Below, in pieces: positions 45,660-54,457 of a DNA stretch of 64,000 nt. Within the stretch, counting starts at the first letter, position 1. Each line of letters opens with the position of its first letter. A program made the translations under genes and the position numbers. This DNA is from Acidovorax sp. NO-1 (GTDB taxonomy: Bacteria; Pseudomonadota; Gammaproteobacteria; Burkholderiales; Burkholderiaceae_C), in contig NZ_AGTS01000151.1 in assembly GCF_000238595.1 (NCBI RefSeq), forward strand, positions 1 through 64,000, read 5' to 3'. The notes under the pieces were generated by a model. That model saw nothing but the letters and a program-made list of their open reading frames with translations. It was not told where the DNA came from and did no database searches.

Positions 45660-47348
45660 CTACGCGGTGGGTGACCGCAGCTCGCGCCGCAGGATCTTGC
45701 CCACGTTGCTCTTGGGCAGTTCGTCGCGGAACTCGATGTACTTGGGGCGCTTGTAGCCGGTGAGGTTCTGGTGGCAGTAGTTGGCCACCTCGTCCTCCGT
45801 CAGGGCCGGGTCGTTCTTGATGATGAAGACCTTGATGGCTTCGCCCTGCTTTTCGTCGGGAATGCCGATGGCCGCGCATTCCACCACGCCGGGGCACATG
45901 CTGATGACCTGCTCCAGCTCGTTGGGGAACACGTTGAAGCCGCTCACCAAAATCATGTCCTTCTTGCGGTCGATGATGCGGGTGAAGCCCTGCGCGTCCA
46001 TGATGCCGATGTCGCCCGTGCGCATGAAGCCGTCTGGGGTGAAGGCCTTGGCATTCTCTTCGGGCTGGTTGTAGTAGCCCGTCATCACGTTGGGGCCGCG
46101 GATGCAGATCTCGCCCGATTCGCCCTGGGGCAGGCTGTTGCCTTCGTCGTCCTTGATGGCAATGTCGATGCCCGGCAGCGGCAGGCCGATGTTGCCGCTA
46201 AACGACGTGTTGTTCACCGGGTTGTTGGTGCCGATGGCGCAGGTCTCGCTCATGCCCCAGCCCTCGATCATGGTGCTGCCGGTCACTTTTTGCCACTGCT
46301 TGGCCGTGCCTTCGCTGGCCGCCATGCCTCCGGCCTGCGACACGCACAGGTGCGAGAAATCGAGTGCACGGAACTGCGGGTTCTGCAGCAGCGCGTTGAA
46401 CAGCGTGTTCACTGCGGGCAGCATGTGGAAGGGGCGTTTCTTGAGCTCGGCGACAAACTTCGGAATGTCGCGCGGATTGGGAATCAGCGTGAGGCTGGAG
46501 CCCTGGCGTATGGCCAGCAGGCACAGCGTGAGCGCAAAGATGTGGTACAGCGGCAGCGCGGCAATGCTGTTGGCCTTGCTCACATCGCCCACCTTGGACA
46601 GCGCGGGCGTGAACCACGCCTCGGCCTGCAGCGTGGCGGCCACGATGTTGCGGTGGGTGAGCACTGCGCCCTTCGACAGGCCTGTGGTGCCCCCCGTGTA
46701 CTGCAGGAAGGCAATGGAGTCGAGCGTGGCCTGGCTGGGTGCGAGCGACTTGTGCTCGCCCAGCGACAGCGCCTTCTTGAAGGTGACGACCTTGCGGCCA
46801 TTGGACAGCGGCAGCTCATACGCAGGCACCATCTTGGCGAGATGCCGCACGGCAAAGGTGATCCATTTGCCAAACCAGAAACCCAGCAGGTCGCCCATGG
46901 AGGCCATCACCACGTGCTTCACGGCCGTGTGGTCCACCACCTCGGCCAGCGTGTGGGCAAAGTTCTCCAGGATCACGATGGCCGTGGCGCCCGAGTCCTT
47001 GAGCTGGTGCTGCAGCTCGCGCGCGGTGTAGAGCGGGTTCACGTTCACGCAGGTGTAGCCGGCGCGCAGCACGGCGGCCATGGTCACGCCAAACTGCGGG
47101 ATGTTGGGCAGCATGATGGCCACGCGCGCGCCGGGCTCGAGCCCCAGGCTTTGCAGGTAGGCGCCCAGCGCGGCCGAGCGGCGCTCGAGCTCGCCATAGC
47201 TCATCCACTGGTCCATGCAGACCGAAAACGGGCTCTTTGCGTGTTTGCGGAACGACTCTTCCAGCAGGTGGGCCACAGAGCGGTATTGCTCGGGCTGCAC
47301 GTCATGCGGGACGCCCGGGGGGTAGCTCTTGAGCCAGATCTTTTCCAT
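45660..47348 (-). CDS. fadD: Long-chain fatty acid-CoA ligase
   Basis: 562 residues, an AMP-forming enzyme. ATP/AMP motif LQYTGGTTGLSKGAVLTHRN, GWGMSETCAIGTNN, the RTGDIGIMDAQGF segment and the fatty-acid gate/linker RIIDRKKDMILVSGFNVFPN; the catalytic lysine lies in the C-terminal PKSNVGKILRREL. Activates fatty acids to acyl-CoA for beta-oxidation or phospholipid synthesis. An AAGGA ribosome site precedes the ATG. A lipase operon and a lipase-like hydrolase in the same window could feed it, though not adjacent. Confidence 0.93.
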   Translation of the reverse strand: MEKIWLKSYPPGVPHDVQPEQYRSVAHLLEESFRKHAKSPFSVCMDQWMSYGELERRSAALGAYLQSLGLEPGARVAIMLPNIPQFGVTMAAVLRAGYTCVNVNPLYTARELQHQLKDSGATAIVILENFAHTLAEVVDHTAVKHVVMASMGDLLGFWFGKWITFAVRHLAKMVPAYELPLSNGRKVVTFKKALSLGEHKSLAPSQATLDSIAFLQYTGGTTGLSKGAVLTHRNIVAATLQAEAWFTPALSKVGDVSKANSIAALPLYHIFALTLCLLAIRQGSSLTLIPNPRDIPKFVAELKKRPFHMLPAVNTLFNALLQNPQFRALDFSHLCVSQAGGMAASEGTAKQWQKVTGSTMIEGWGMSETCAIGTNNPVNNTSFSGNIGLPLPGIDIAIKDDEGNSLPQGESGEICIRGPNVMTGYYNQPEENAKAFTPDGFMRTGDIGIMDAQGFTRIIDRKKDMILVSGFNVFPNELEQVISMCPGVVECAAIGIPDEKQGEAIKVFIIKNDPALTEDEVANYCHQNLTGYKRPKYIEFRDELPKSNVGKILRRELRSPTA

Positions 47349-47422
47349 GCGCTTGTTTCCTTGTGCTCGCCAAATGCCATTGATAGGTGGGCACAGATTG
47401 TGGAAGGCGGGCGCGTTGCGGG

Positions 47423-48166
47423 CTATCGGGCTTGTCCTAGTGTGTTGGCGAGCTGGGTCCCGCAGGTGACAGGGTCGGCATCGAAGAGCAGGTCCATCAG
47501 CGCCCGCTCGCGTTGCTCGATGGTGGCCAGAAACTGCTCCACCCCGCCGCGCTGGCGCGCAAGCTGGCCGAAGGTGTCAAACCCCGCCTCCAGAAACTTC
47601 TGCAGCGCCCCCATGCCCGCGGCGTTGGCGGGGCCGCGCATCATGCGCAGCATCATCCGCAGGCCGGGTGTGCGCGTGAGGCGCGCCAGGTCGGTGCCCA
47701 TGGCCAGCACGCGCTCCAGCTGCTGCTGGCGCGCATGGCGCTGGGCCACAGTGCGCCAGGCGGTGGTGTAGCGAGCAACCTCGCTGGCTGCCCCGGCCCC
47801 TTGCGCCAGCCATGCGCGGCCCATGTCCTGGTCCAGCTCTTCGGTCTGTGCGTGCAACACCGCCAGGGCCACGGCGGTGTTCACCACCGGCTGGGGGAAC
47901 ATGGTCTGCAGCGTACCCGCGATGCGGCCAAACTGCAGATCGCGGTCTGTGTAGTCGGTGTCGCTGTACAGCTCCTCCAGAAAAAAACCTGCCGCCGGGC
48001 CGAACGAGGGCGAGGCCATCAGATCCGCATAGGTGCCGCGAAAGCGCCGCGCCTGGAACGTCTTGACGCTGCCCACCGCCGCCCCCAGCGCCGGGTCGCC
48101 CGTGCGGTGCAGGCGCAGGGCGGTCACGTCGGCAATGGCATCGCGGATGGTCTGGGCGGCATCCAT
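47423..48166 (-). CDS. Conserved protein of unknown function
   Basis: 247 residues, mostly alpha-helical, no signal peptide or membrane helix. I do not know a name for the family, but the segment PAAGFFLEELYSDTDYTDRD followed by LQFGRI looks like a conserved core seen in other proteobacterial hypothetical proteins. AAGGA stands ~10 nt before the ATG. It lies upstream of fadD on the same strand with a 74-nt gap, so it may be part of the same transcript. Confidence 0.75.
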   Translation of the reverse strand: MDAAQTIRDAIADVTALRLHRTGDPALGAAVGSVKTFQARRFRGTYADLMASPSFGPAAGFFLEELYSDTDYTDRDLQFGRIAGTLQTMFPQPVVNTAVALAVLHAQTEELDQDMGRAWLAQGAGAASEVARYTTAWRTVAQRHARQQQLERVLAMGTDLARLTRTPGLRMMLRMMRGPANAAGMGALQKFLEAGFDTFGQLARQRGGVEQFLATIEQRERALMDLLFDADPVTCGTQLANTLGQAR

Positions 48167-48267
48167 GGGGCGGGGTTCCTTCCTGTTGTGTTGATGGCCT
48201 CGGGGCGGTGCCCAAGCCGCACAATGCGGCTGGTCGATTACATCATTGCATCCTCACCACCATCACC

Positions 48268-49164
48268 ATGATTGCGCGCTGGCAACGAATCCTTCTCCTG
48301 TGCATCCTGCTGGCCATGGCCGCCTGGCTGGTGTGGCAGTGGCCCCATTCACCCCTGCGCGCCGTGCTGGGCGCCTTGGTGCCGCTGGGGATGTTCCTGG
48401 TGGTGATGGCGGTGGAGTTTGTACTGATGCATATCACCAACCGTACCGACGCGGCGCCCCGCGCCCGCCTGTCGCAGGTGGTGGGTGCCTGGTGGGCCGA
48501 GGTGTGGGTGGCGCTGCAGGTCTTTGGCTGGCGCCAGCCGTTTCGCCACCAGTCCGTGCCCGACTGGCTGCCCGCCCAGCCAACGGGCAAGCGCGGCGTG
48601 GTGCTGGTGCACGGCTTCATGTGCAACCGGGGCCTGTGGCTGCCGTGGTTTGCGCCACTGCAAGCCCAGGGCCATGCCCATGTGGCGGTCAATCTGGAGC
48701 CGGTGATGGGCTCGATTGACGAGTACGCGGACATCATTGAAGACGCTGTCTTGCGGGTAACTGCCGCCACGGGGCAGGCGCCGGTGGTGCTTTGCCACAG
48801 CATGGGGGGCTTGGCGGTGCGGGCGTGGCTGCGCGCGCACCAGGCCGATGGGCGGGTGCACCGGGTGTTGACGCTGGGCACGCCGCATGGCGGAACATGG
48901 CTGGGGCGCTTCAGCCGGGCGGTGAATGGGCGGCAGATGAGCCTGGCGGGGGACTGGGTGCTGGCGCTACAGAGGGCCGAGCCTGCGGGGCGGGCTGCGT
49001 TGTTTACCTGCTGGTATTCCAACTGCGACAACATCGTGTTTCCGGCGAGCACTGCCAGTTTGCCGGGGGCGGACAACCGGTTGGTTCAGGGGGTTGCGCA
49101 TGTGCAGATGGCGTTTGATGCGGGAGTGATGAAGGCTTGTCTTGAGGAGATGGGGTGGGGGTGA
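48268..49164 (+). CDS. Membrane-anchored alpha/beta hydrolase (lipase/esterase-like)
   Basis: 298 residues from ATG 48268. Two N-terminal membrane helices (~6-25 and ~33-55) are followed by an alpha/beta-hydrolase domain with oxyanion-hole VVLVHGFMCNRG, nucleophile elbow LCHSMGGLAV, TLGTPHGG and a late histidine in GVAHVQMAF. Resembles triacylglycerol lipases of the EstA/PGAP1 group. Substrate not determined. Divergent from the uncharacterised 247-residue gene; followed by the 1-kb non-coding repeat region. Confidence 0.85.
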   Translation: MIARWQRILLLCILLAMAAWLVWQWPHSPLRAVLGALVPLGMFLVVMAVEFVLMHITNRTDAAPRARLSQVVGAWWAEVWVALQVFGWRQPFRHQSVPDWLPAQPTGKRGVVLVHGFMCNRGLWLPWFAPLQAQGHAHVAVNLEPVMGSIDEYADIIEDAVLRVTAATGQAPVVLCHSMGGLAVRAWLRAHQADGRVHRVLTLGTPHGGTWLGRFSRAVNGRQMSLAGDWVLALQRAEPAGRAALFTCWYSNCDNIVFPASTASLPGADNRLVQGVAHVQMAFDAGVMKACLEEMGWG

Positions 49165-49175
49165 TTTTTTTATTG

Positions 49176-49228
49176 TTTTTGGCCTCTGGCGCTTATGTAT
49201 AAAGCGCTAGCAGCTATTGTTTTCATAG
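49176..49228 (-). repeat. Dispersed palindromic repeat, copy I
   Basis: TTTTTGGCCTCTGGCGCTTA, TGTATAAAGCGCTAGCAG and CTATTGTTTTCATAG. With copy J (50137-50198), in opposite orientation, it flanks the 1-kb inverted-repeat region. Confidence 0.85.
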
Positions 49229-49246
49229 TCATCGAGTTTCCGTCTA

Positions 49247-50062
49247 CCGTTCGGGCTGAGCCTGTCGAAGCCTGGGCGCGCTGGTTTGAAGCGCATGCTT
49301 GTGGTGAGTGCGGAGGCCGGGAGTCGCCCCGGCGGGCGAGGTACTTGTTCTTTGCTTCGCCAAAGAAAAGTACCCAAAAGAAAGGCGACCCCCAGTCTGC
49401 GACCCCTGCGCTGCGCTACGGGGCAAACCTGCGGCGGGGCGGTTGCGGGGTGCGCCGTGGAACTCGCTTTGCGCCTGCGGCGCGCCGCTCGGACAACCAC
49501 GGCGAGTCAGTTCACAAGGCATGGGCGCTCCGACGCCCATGCTCACCCCACAACCGCCCCGCCGCAGGCGCAGCCAGCAGGGGTGAGGAGCCGAACATCT
49601 AACAGCCGAACGGGCCATCGCTGCGCTCGGCCCAGCTTTCGCAGCGCGTGGCGCTTGCGCCCGCGTGAGGGGGCCGAGCGCAGCGCAGCGAAGCAATGGC
49701 CCGAGTGGATGTCCCTCGGGTTCCCTTCTGCGCGTGCCGAGAAGCGCAGGGCAGGGGGTGCGTGCGTGTGCCGAAGGACACACGCACTTCGTGCTCTGAC
49801 TTGCCGCAGTTGTTTGAACGGAGCGCGTAGCGCGCAGTGAGTTCTGCGGCGCACCCCCTGTGCGAGCATCGCAGGTTGCCCGTTAGTGCAGCGAAGGGAC
49901 GCGCGCAGTAGGGTCGCCCTTTCTTTGGTGACTTTCTTTCGGCGACGCGAAAGAAAGTTACTCGCATGCCGGGCGACTCCCGGCCTCCGCCTCAACCACG
50001 ACACGCTGTCCATCAGCGAGCCTGTGAGCGCGCCCCGGCTTCGACAAGCTCAGCCCGAACGG
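49247..50062. repeat. Large nested inverted repeat filling a 1-kb gene-free region
   Basis: 49165-50195 holds no credible gene: open frames exist on both strands but overlap each other and are low-complexity. The outer ends CCGTTCGGGCTGAGCcTGTC (49247) and its complement ending at 50062 match at 25 of 26 positions. Inward blocks also pair: GAGGCCGGGAGTCGCC, AAAGAAAGGCGACCC, GGCAAACCTGCG, GGGGTGCGCCG, CGGCGAGTCAG. Arms are ~265 bp with diverged stretches. A second inverted pair inside (49611-49634 and 49671-49703) shares GGGCCATYGCT and GCGCTCGGCCC. Copies I and J of the dispersed repeat lie just outside. Confidence 0.8.
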
Positions 50063-50136
50063 GTTGGTGGTGCGCAGGCTTCGACAGCGCGCACGGGCGG
50101 AGGGCGCAAAGCAGTACGTGCCGCCGCCTGAACATG

Positions 50137-50198
50137 CAAAAACAATAGCTATCAGCGCTTGCCAGATAAGCGCTAGCGGCCGATTTGACTCAAAATCA
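50137..50198 (+). repeat. Dispersed palindromic repeat, copy J
   Basis: AACAATAGCTATCAGCGCTT, GCCAGATAAGCGCTAGCGG and CCGATTTGACTCAAAATCA. One of the best-preserved copies. Its right end supplies the stop codon of phhA on the minus strand. Confidence 0.9.
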
Positions 50199-51056
50199 AG
50201 CCGCCACAGCCTCCCGCTCATCCGCCGCAAACTCCGGCAACCCCCGCAGCCGCTCATAAATCGGCGCAAAGTCCGCCGCCGTCATCTCAAACAGCTGCTC
50301 AAAACTGTCGATCACAAAATACGTCTGCTGGTACGTATCAATCTTGTAGCGCGTGCGCATGGTGCGCTCCAGCTGCAGCGCAATGCGCTGCGGCTCCGGG
50401 CTCTGCACCGAATACGCCAGCTCGCCCGACGAACTCAAAATCCCCGCGCCATACGCCCGCAACTGCCCCGCCTCGCGGATCAGCCCGAACTCGATCGTGT
50501 ACCAGTACAGACGCGACAGCATCTCGCACGACCCCAGCCCTTGCGCCTTCAGACCGCCCTGGCCGTAGCGCTGCACATAGTCCGCAAACACCGGGTTGAA
50601 CAGCAGCGGCACATGGCCGAACAGGTCGTGAAAGATGTCGGGCTCGACGATGTACTCGAACTCCTCGGGCTTGCGGATCCAGTCCGTCACCGGGAACTTG
50701 CGGTTGGCCAGCAATGTGAAAAACGGCACCTCCGGGATCAGCCCCGGCACGCCCACCAGCTCCCAGCCGGTGGCTTTGTACAGGCGCTCGTTCACCTCTT
50801 CAAAACGCGGGATGCGGTCGCTCGCGCCCAGTGAGGGCAGGGCGTCGATAAACGCCTGGCTCGCCAGGCCCGGCAGCAGGGCGCGCTGGCGTTCGTACAG
50901 GCGGCGGTAGGTGTCGTGGTCGGCGGCGGTGTAGCTCGCGTAATCCTGGGTGCAGGTGTAGTCGGCACGGGCGCGGCTGTAGTCGCCGCGCGGAGGGCGG
51001 TCGCTCGCGCCGTATACGACGGGTTTGACGACAGACTCGGTGGTCATGGCGCTCAC
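50196..51056 (-). CDS. phhA: Phenylalanine 4-monooxygenase
   Basis: 286 residues. Iron ligands His143 and His148 in DIFHDLFGHVPLL and Glu189 in LYWYTIEFGL; the pterin-binding loop lies around EVPFFTLLANRKFPV. Converts phenylalanine to tyrosine with a reduced pterin and oxygen. Six nt after hpd on the same strand, with GAGGGAG ahead of its start: a two-step Phe-to-homogentisate module lacking the aminotransferase. No pterin dehydratase (phhB) gene is adjacent. The stop codon lies in a dispersed repeat. Confidence 0.96.
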   Translation of the reverse strand: MSAMTTESVVKPVVYGASDRPPRGDYSRARADYTCTQDYASYTAADHDTYRRLYERQRALLPGLASQAFIDALPSLGASDRIPRFEEVNERLYKATGWELVGVPGLIPEVPFFTLLANRKFPVTDWIRKPEEFEYIVEPDIFHDLFGHVPLLFNPVFADYVQRYGQGGLKAQGLGSCEMLSRLYWYTIEFGLIREAGQLRAYGAGILSSSGELAYSVQSPEPQRIALQLERTMRTRYKIDTYQQTYFVIDSFEQLFEMTAADFAPIYERLRGLPEFAADEREAVAA

Positions 51057-51062
51057 TCCCTC

Positions 51063-52184
51063 TCAGGCCTTCTTGGCCTCAAGCACGCCGCGGGCGATCT
51101 GGTCGCGCTCCAGCGATTCGAACAGGGCCTTGAAGTTGCCTTCGCCAAAGCCGTCGCGGTAGTCGCCCTTGCGCTGGATGAACTCGAAGAACACGGGGCC
51201 CAGCATGGGGGTCGAGAAAATCTGCAGCAGCAGGCGCGGTGTACCGTCGGCCGTGGTGCCATCGAGCAGGATGCCGCGCGACTGCAGTTCGCCCACGGGC
51301 TGTCCATGGCCAGGCAGGCGGCCTTCCAGCATCTGGTAGTAGATGTCGTTGGGGGCTGGGGCCATGGGCACGCCGGCCAGGCCGAGCTTGTCCACGGTGG
51401 ACAGGATGTCGTCGCAGATCAGCGCGATGTGCTGGATGCCTTCGCCGTTGAACTGCATCAAAAACTCTTCGATCTGCCCGCCGCCCTGCTTGGACTCTTC
51501 ATTCAGCGGGATGCGGATCTTGCCGTCGGGCGCCGTCATGGCCTTGCTGGTGAGGCCGGTGTATTCGCCCTGGATGTCGAAGTAGCGGATCTCGCGAAAG
51601 CCGAACAGCTTCTCGTAGAAGTTGGCCCAGAAGCCCATGCGGCCGCGGTACACGTTGTGCGTCAGGTGGTCGATCTCGTTCAGGCCATGGCCCACGGGGC
51701 GGCGGTCCACACCTTCGATGAATTCGAAGTCGATGTCGTAGATGGACTTGCCGTCTTCAAAACGGTCGATCAGGTACAGCGGAGCACCCCCGATGCCCTT
51801 GATGGCGGGCAGGCGCAGTTCCATGGGGCCGGTGGGGATCTCGATGGGCTGGGCGCCCAGCTCCAGGGCACGCTGGTAGGCCTTGTGCGCGTCCTTCACG
51901 CGGAACGCCAGGCCGCAGGCCGAGGGGCCGTGCTCGGCGCCAAAGTAAGCCGCCTGGCTGTGGGGCTCGCGGTTCAGGATGAAGTTGATGCCGTTCTGGC
52001 GGTAGAGCACCACGTCCTTGGAGCGGTGCCTGGCCACGAGCGTGAAGCCCAGCTTTTCAAACACCGCCTCCAGCACGCCCGGCTGGGGCGAGGTGAATTC
52101 GACGAACTCGAAGCCCATCAGGCCCATGGGGTTGTCCCAGGCGTCGAGCTGGGCGGCGGTTTGTTGCGGCAAGGCGGCGTTCAT
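51063..52184 (-). CDS. hpd: 4-hydroxyphenylpyruvate dioxygenase
   Basis: 373 residues from ATG 52184 (GGAG upstream). Two VOC half-domains; the iron ligands are His173 ([10 protein letters not shown]), His252 ([10 protein letters not shown]) and Glu334 ([11 protein letters not shown]). Turns 4-hydroxyphenylpyruvate into homogentisate in tyrosine catabolism. Upstream partner of phhA in the same transcript. An Lrp-type regulator lies ~2.3 kb away, beyond the lipase genes; a regulatory link is only a guess. Confidence 0.96.
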   Translation of the reverse strand: MNAALPQQTAAQLDAWDNPMGLMGFEFVEFTSPQPGVLEAVFEKLGFTLVARHRSKDVVLYRQNGINFILNREPHSQAAYFGAEHGPSACGLAFRVKDAHKAYQRALELGAQPIEIPTGPMELRLPAIKGIGGAPLYLIDRFEDGKSIYDIDFEFIEGVDRRPVGHGLNEIDHLTHNVYRGRMGFWANFYEKLFGFREIRYFDIQGEYTGLTSKAMTAPDGKIRIPLNEESKQGGGQIEEFLMQFNGEGIQHIALICDDILSTVDKLGLAGVPMAPAPNDIYYQMLEGRLPGHGQPVGELQSRGILLDGTTADGTPRLLLQIFSTPMLGPVFFEFIQRKGDYRDGFGEGNFKALFESLERDQIARGVLEAKKA

Positions 52185-52352
52185 GGGTGTCTCCGGCATT
52201 CGTCGTTGATGAATGTCATGGACTGTAGGCGCGCCCTGCCTCATGTTTCTGGCGAAATCAAGAGCCGGTGGCGCTTGATTTGCAGGAATATTGTGAATCG
52301 TCAATCTTTGGCGCACTTGTTGCGCTTGGAAAGCGCTGTGGAGGCCGCCTTG

Positions 52353-53348
52353 TCAGGAGCCGGGCGCAGCGGACTGCAGCTTGCGCAAAGCCAGTGCGGC
52401 TTCGATGCGGGGCTGCTCCTGTTCGCTGAAGAGCTGCTGGCGCAGCTGCTGCAGGCCGGGGCCATCGCCGTGCTGCGCACGCGCCTGGTCGTATTGCGCC
52501 AGCCGCTGCTGCCAGTGCTGTTCTTCCCGGTCGAGCCGGGCCATGTTGTGGGCGGCGGCCTCGCCGTAGCGGGCACTGCGCGCGGCGTGGCGGGTGCGTT
52601 CGTCGGTGTTCTGGGCGTTGAACGTGGCGGTCTGGGCCGCGGCGTCGAGGTGGACGGTGGCGGCGGCGCGCTCGGCGCGGCGTGCCTCGGGCAGTTCGTT
52701 GTCTGCATCGCGCAGCGCCTGGGCGCGTTGCTCGGCAGTGAGGCCGGGGTTGTGCGCAATCTCCAGGCGCGCCAGGGTGTAGCGGTCCAGGTCTGCCTCG
52801 CGGGCGAACAAAGCGTCGTACTCGGGGCCGTCAAAAAACTGCTGGCGCACCCGGTGCCGTGCCTGAAGCGCCTCGCGCAGGGCGGCGGGGTCGTTCATGT
52901 CCTGGGGCGAGCGCAATTGGCCCAGCGCCACCCGGTAGTCCACGTAGCGCTCGGCCAGTGCCAGCGCGCGGGTGGCCAGATCTGCAGAAAAGTGCTGGCC
53001 TACCAGCGCCGCCAGCCGCTGCTTGAGCGCGGCGGGGTCGCTCGCATCCTCGGCCCGCGCTTCCAGGAGCAGGGCTTCCAGCGTGTCGCGCAGGCCGTGC
53101 ACCAGCAGCGGGTCTGCGCTGTGGTCGGCCACCGCGGCGCGGCCGGGGGCAAAAAAGCTGTCCTCCATGGGCCGCGCCGGCTGCGATATCCCCGCAAGCA
53201 TCGCACCCCCGGCGGGCGCGGCGGCCGCACCCTGCGGGGTTGGCGTGGATGCGGCGTCCGGCAGACCGGGGGCCCCGAGCCACCACACCACGGCGGCCGT
53301 GGCGGCGGCAAGGGCCACCCCTGCACTGAGGGCGCGCGCGGCCTTCAT
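52353..53348 (-). CDS. lifO: Lipase-specific foldase (lipase chaperone), divergent N-terminal motif
   Basis: 331 residues: an N-terminal membrane anchor (~5-27), an Ala/Pro-rich linker, and a long helical domain with ERYVDYRVALG, RVRQQFFDGPEYDALFAREA and HNPGLTAEQRAQALRDADNE, which are typical of Lif proteins. The gene starts three nt after the lipase. The usual RxxFDY(F/C)LSA motif of mini-domain 1 is not recognisable; the aligned stretch reads LRDTLEALLLEA. Folds the cognate lipase in the periplasm before type II secretion. Confidence 0.87.
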   Translation of the reverse strand: MKAARALSAGVALAAATAAVVWWLGAPGLPDAASTPTPQGAAAAPAGGAMLAGISQPARPMEDSFFAPGRAAVADHSADPLLVHGLRDTLEALLLEARAEDASDPAALKQRLAALVGQHFSADLATRALALAERYVDYRVALGQLRSPQDMNDPAALREALQARHRVRQQFFDGPEYDALFAREADLDRYTLARLEIAHNPGLTAEQRAQALRDADNELPEARRAERAAATVHLDAAAQTATFNAQNTDERTRHAARSARYGEAAAHNMARLDREEQHWQQRLAQYDQARAQHGDGPGLQQLRQQLFSEQEQPRIEAALALRKLQSAAPGS

Positions 53349-53351
53349 GGC

Positions 53352-54293
53352 TTACAGGCCCACCGATTTGAGGCGGTTGGCGTGCTGGCGGTACAGCGTG
53401 ACGGGGTCGGTAGAGAACCAGTCGCGCAGGCCCAGCAGCTGGTTGACTTCGTCCAGATGGTTCTGGCGGTAGTCGCCCAGGTGTTTGCCCAGGCGCGACG
53501 AGCAGGCCGATACCAGGCCGTCGTTGGACTCGCCAAATGTGAGGCTCAGCGTGGCCAGCAGGGCGTCGCTGGCGTCGAGCACGTTGGTCAGGGGCAGGGT
53601 GCCGGTCCAGGAGTAGTAGCGCACGCCGTTCACCAGCTCGGCGCCGCTGCCGCAGCCCGAGGTGGGCACGCCGTGCGGGAAGCGGCTGTTGAACTTGGCC
53701 GAGCCTGCGGTGGTCAGCGAGTCCAGCGCTGCCGTGGGCATCTGGGGCAGGCCGGTACCGCCGGAGGTCAGGTTGATCAGGCCCACCAGCGCCCTGGCGG
53801 CGGCGCTGGCCACCACCTCCGACACCGAGCCCGCGGGCGCCACGCCCCGCAGGATGTCGGCCACGCGCGAGCCCCGGTTCACGCCACCAATCGATGTCAC
53901 GGAGGCCACGAGCTGGGGGGCGACTCCGGCCACATAGCGCGTGGTGGGGCCACCGTGCGAATGGCCCACCAGGTTCACCTTGGCAGCGCCGGTGATGGCC
54001 AGGATGGTCTTGACCTGGGTCAGCAACTGCTCGCCGCGCACCTCGGTGCTGTTGGCGGCCGACACCTGCGCCACGTACACCCTGGCGCCGCCCTGGCGCA
54101 GGGCGTCGGGGATGCCGTAGAAGTAGTCGATGCCCAGGGCCGAGTCAAAGCCAAAAAGGCCGTGCACCAGCACGATGGGGTAGCGCGTCTGGGTGTAGCC
54201 GCTCTGTGCCTGGGCATTGGCGCCCATGAGCAAAAGCCCCGCCGTGGCCGCCAGCAACAGTCGCCGCAAAAAGCGGCTGAAAAATCCGGTCAT
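53352..54293 (-). CDS. Secreted triacylglycerol lipase (Pseudomonas/Burkholderia family I type)
   Basis: 313 residues from ATG 54293 (GGAG nine nt upstream). Signal peptide 1-30 (LLLAATAGLLLMGANAQAQ). Catalytic Ser112 in GHSHGG, Asp258 in ESNDGLVSA, His279 in RQNHLDEV; oxyanion region YPIVLVHGLFGFD; Cys214 and Cys264 placed for the family disulfide. Hydrolyses triglycerides outside the cell after foldase-aided folding. Cotranscribed with lifO. Confidence 0.94.
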   Translation of the reverse strand: MTGFFSRFLRRLLLAATAGLLLMGANAQAQSGYTQTRYPIVLVHGLFGFDSALGIDYFYGIPDALRQGGARVYVAQVSAANSTEVRGEQLLTQVKTILAITGAAKVNLVGHSHGGPTTRYVAGVAPQLVASVTSIGGVNRGSRVADILRGVAPAGSVSEVVASAAARALVGLINLTSGGTGLPQMPTAALDSLTTAGSAKFNSRFPHGVPTSGCGSGAELVNGVRYYSWTGTLPLTNVLDASDALLATLSLTFGESNDGLVSACSSRLGKHLGDYRQNHLDEVNQLLGLRDWFSTDPVTLYRQHANRLKSVGL

Positions 54294-54334
54294 GTGTTTG
54301 TCTCCGTTGGTATGGTTTCTTATGGTGCAAAAAC

Positions 54335-54346
54335 GAACGACCGTTC
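54335..54346. promoter_or_regulatory. Short palindrome upstream of the lipase gene
   Basis: GAACG-AC-CGTTC, in an A/T-rich setting 42 nt upstream of the lipase ATG and 111 nt from the Lrp-type gene. Resembles the core of TetR-type operators, but it is short and could be chance. Confidence 0.3.
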
Positions 54347-54457
54347 TTTTTTGCAGGATCAATTTTTCTATTGAGCGCAGGGAGTCACTATCGGGACATA
54401 CCCGTGCCCGCGGTGTGGCATGCGGGGTCGGCGCGGTGTTTCGTAAAATCCTGCGCC

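Noticed and set aside
49195-50013. Several open frames of 130-185 codons in the 1-kb repeat block
   Set aside because: They overlap on both strands, lack ribosome sites and known domains, and are explained by the inverted-repeat structure.
52250-52290. A thirteenth copy of the dispersed repeat upstream of hpd
   Set aside because: GGTGGCGCTTGATTTGC matches only a few core bases and lacks the second arm; too weak to count.
50916-54374. A 1152-codon open frame on the plus strand
   Set aside because: It runs opposite hpd, lifO and the lipase, which have clear motifs. Long antisense frames are expected in DNA this rich in G and C; its translation is Gln/His/Arg/Gly-rich with no domain.
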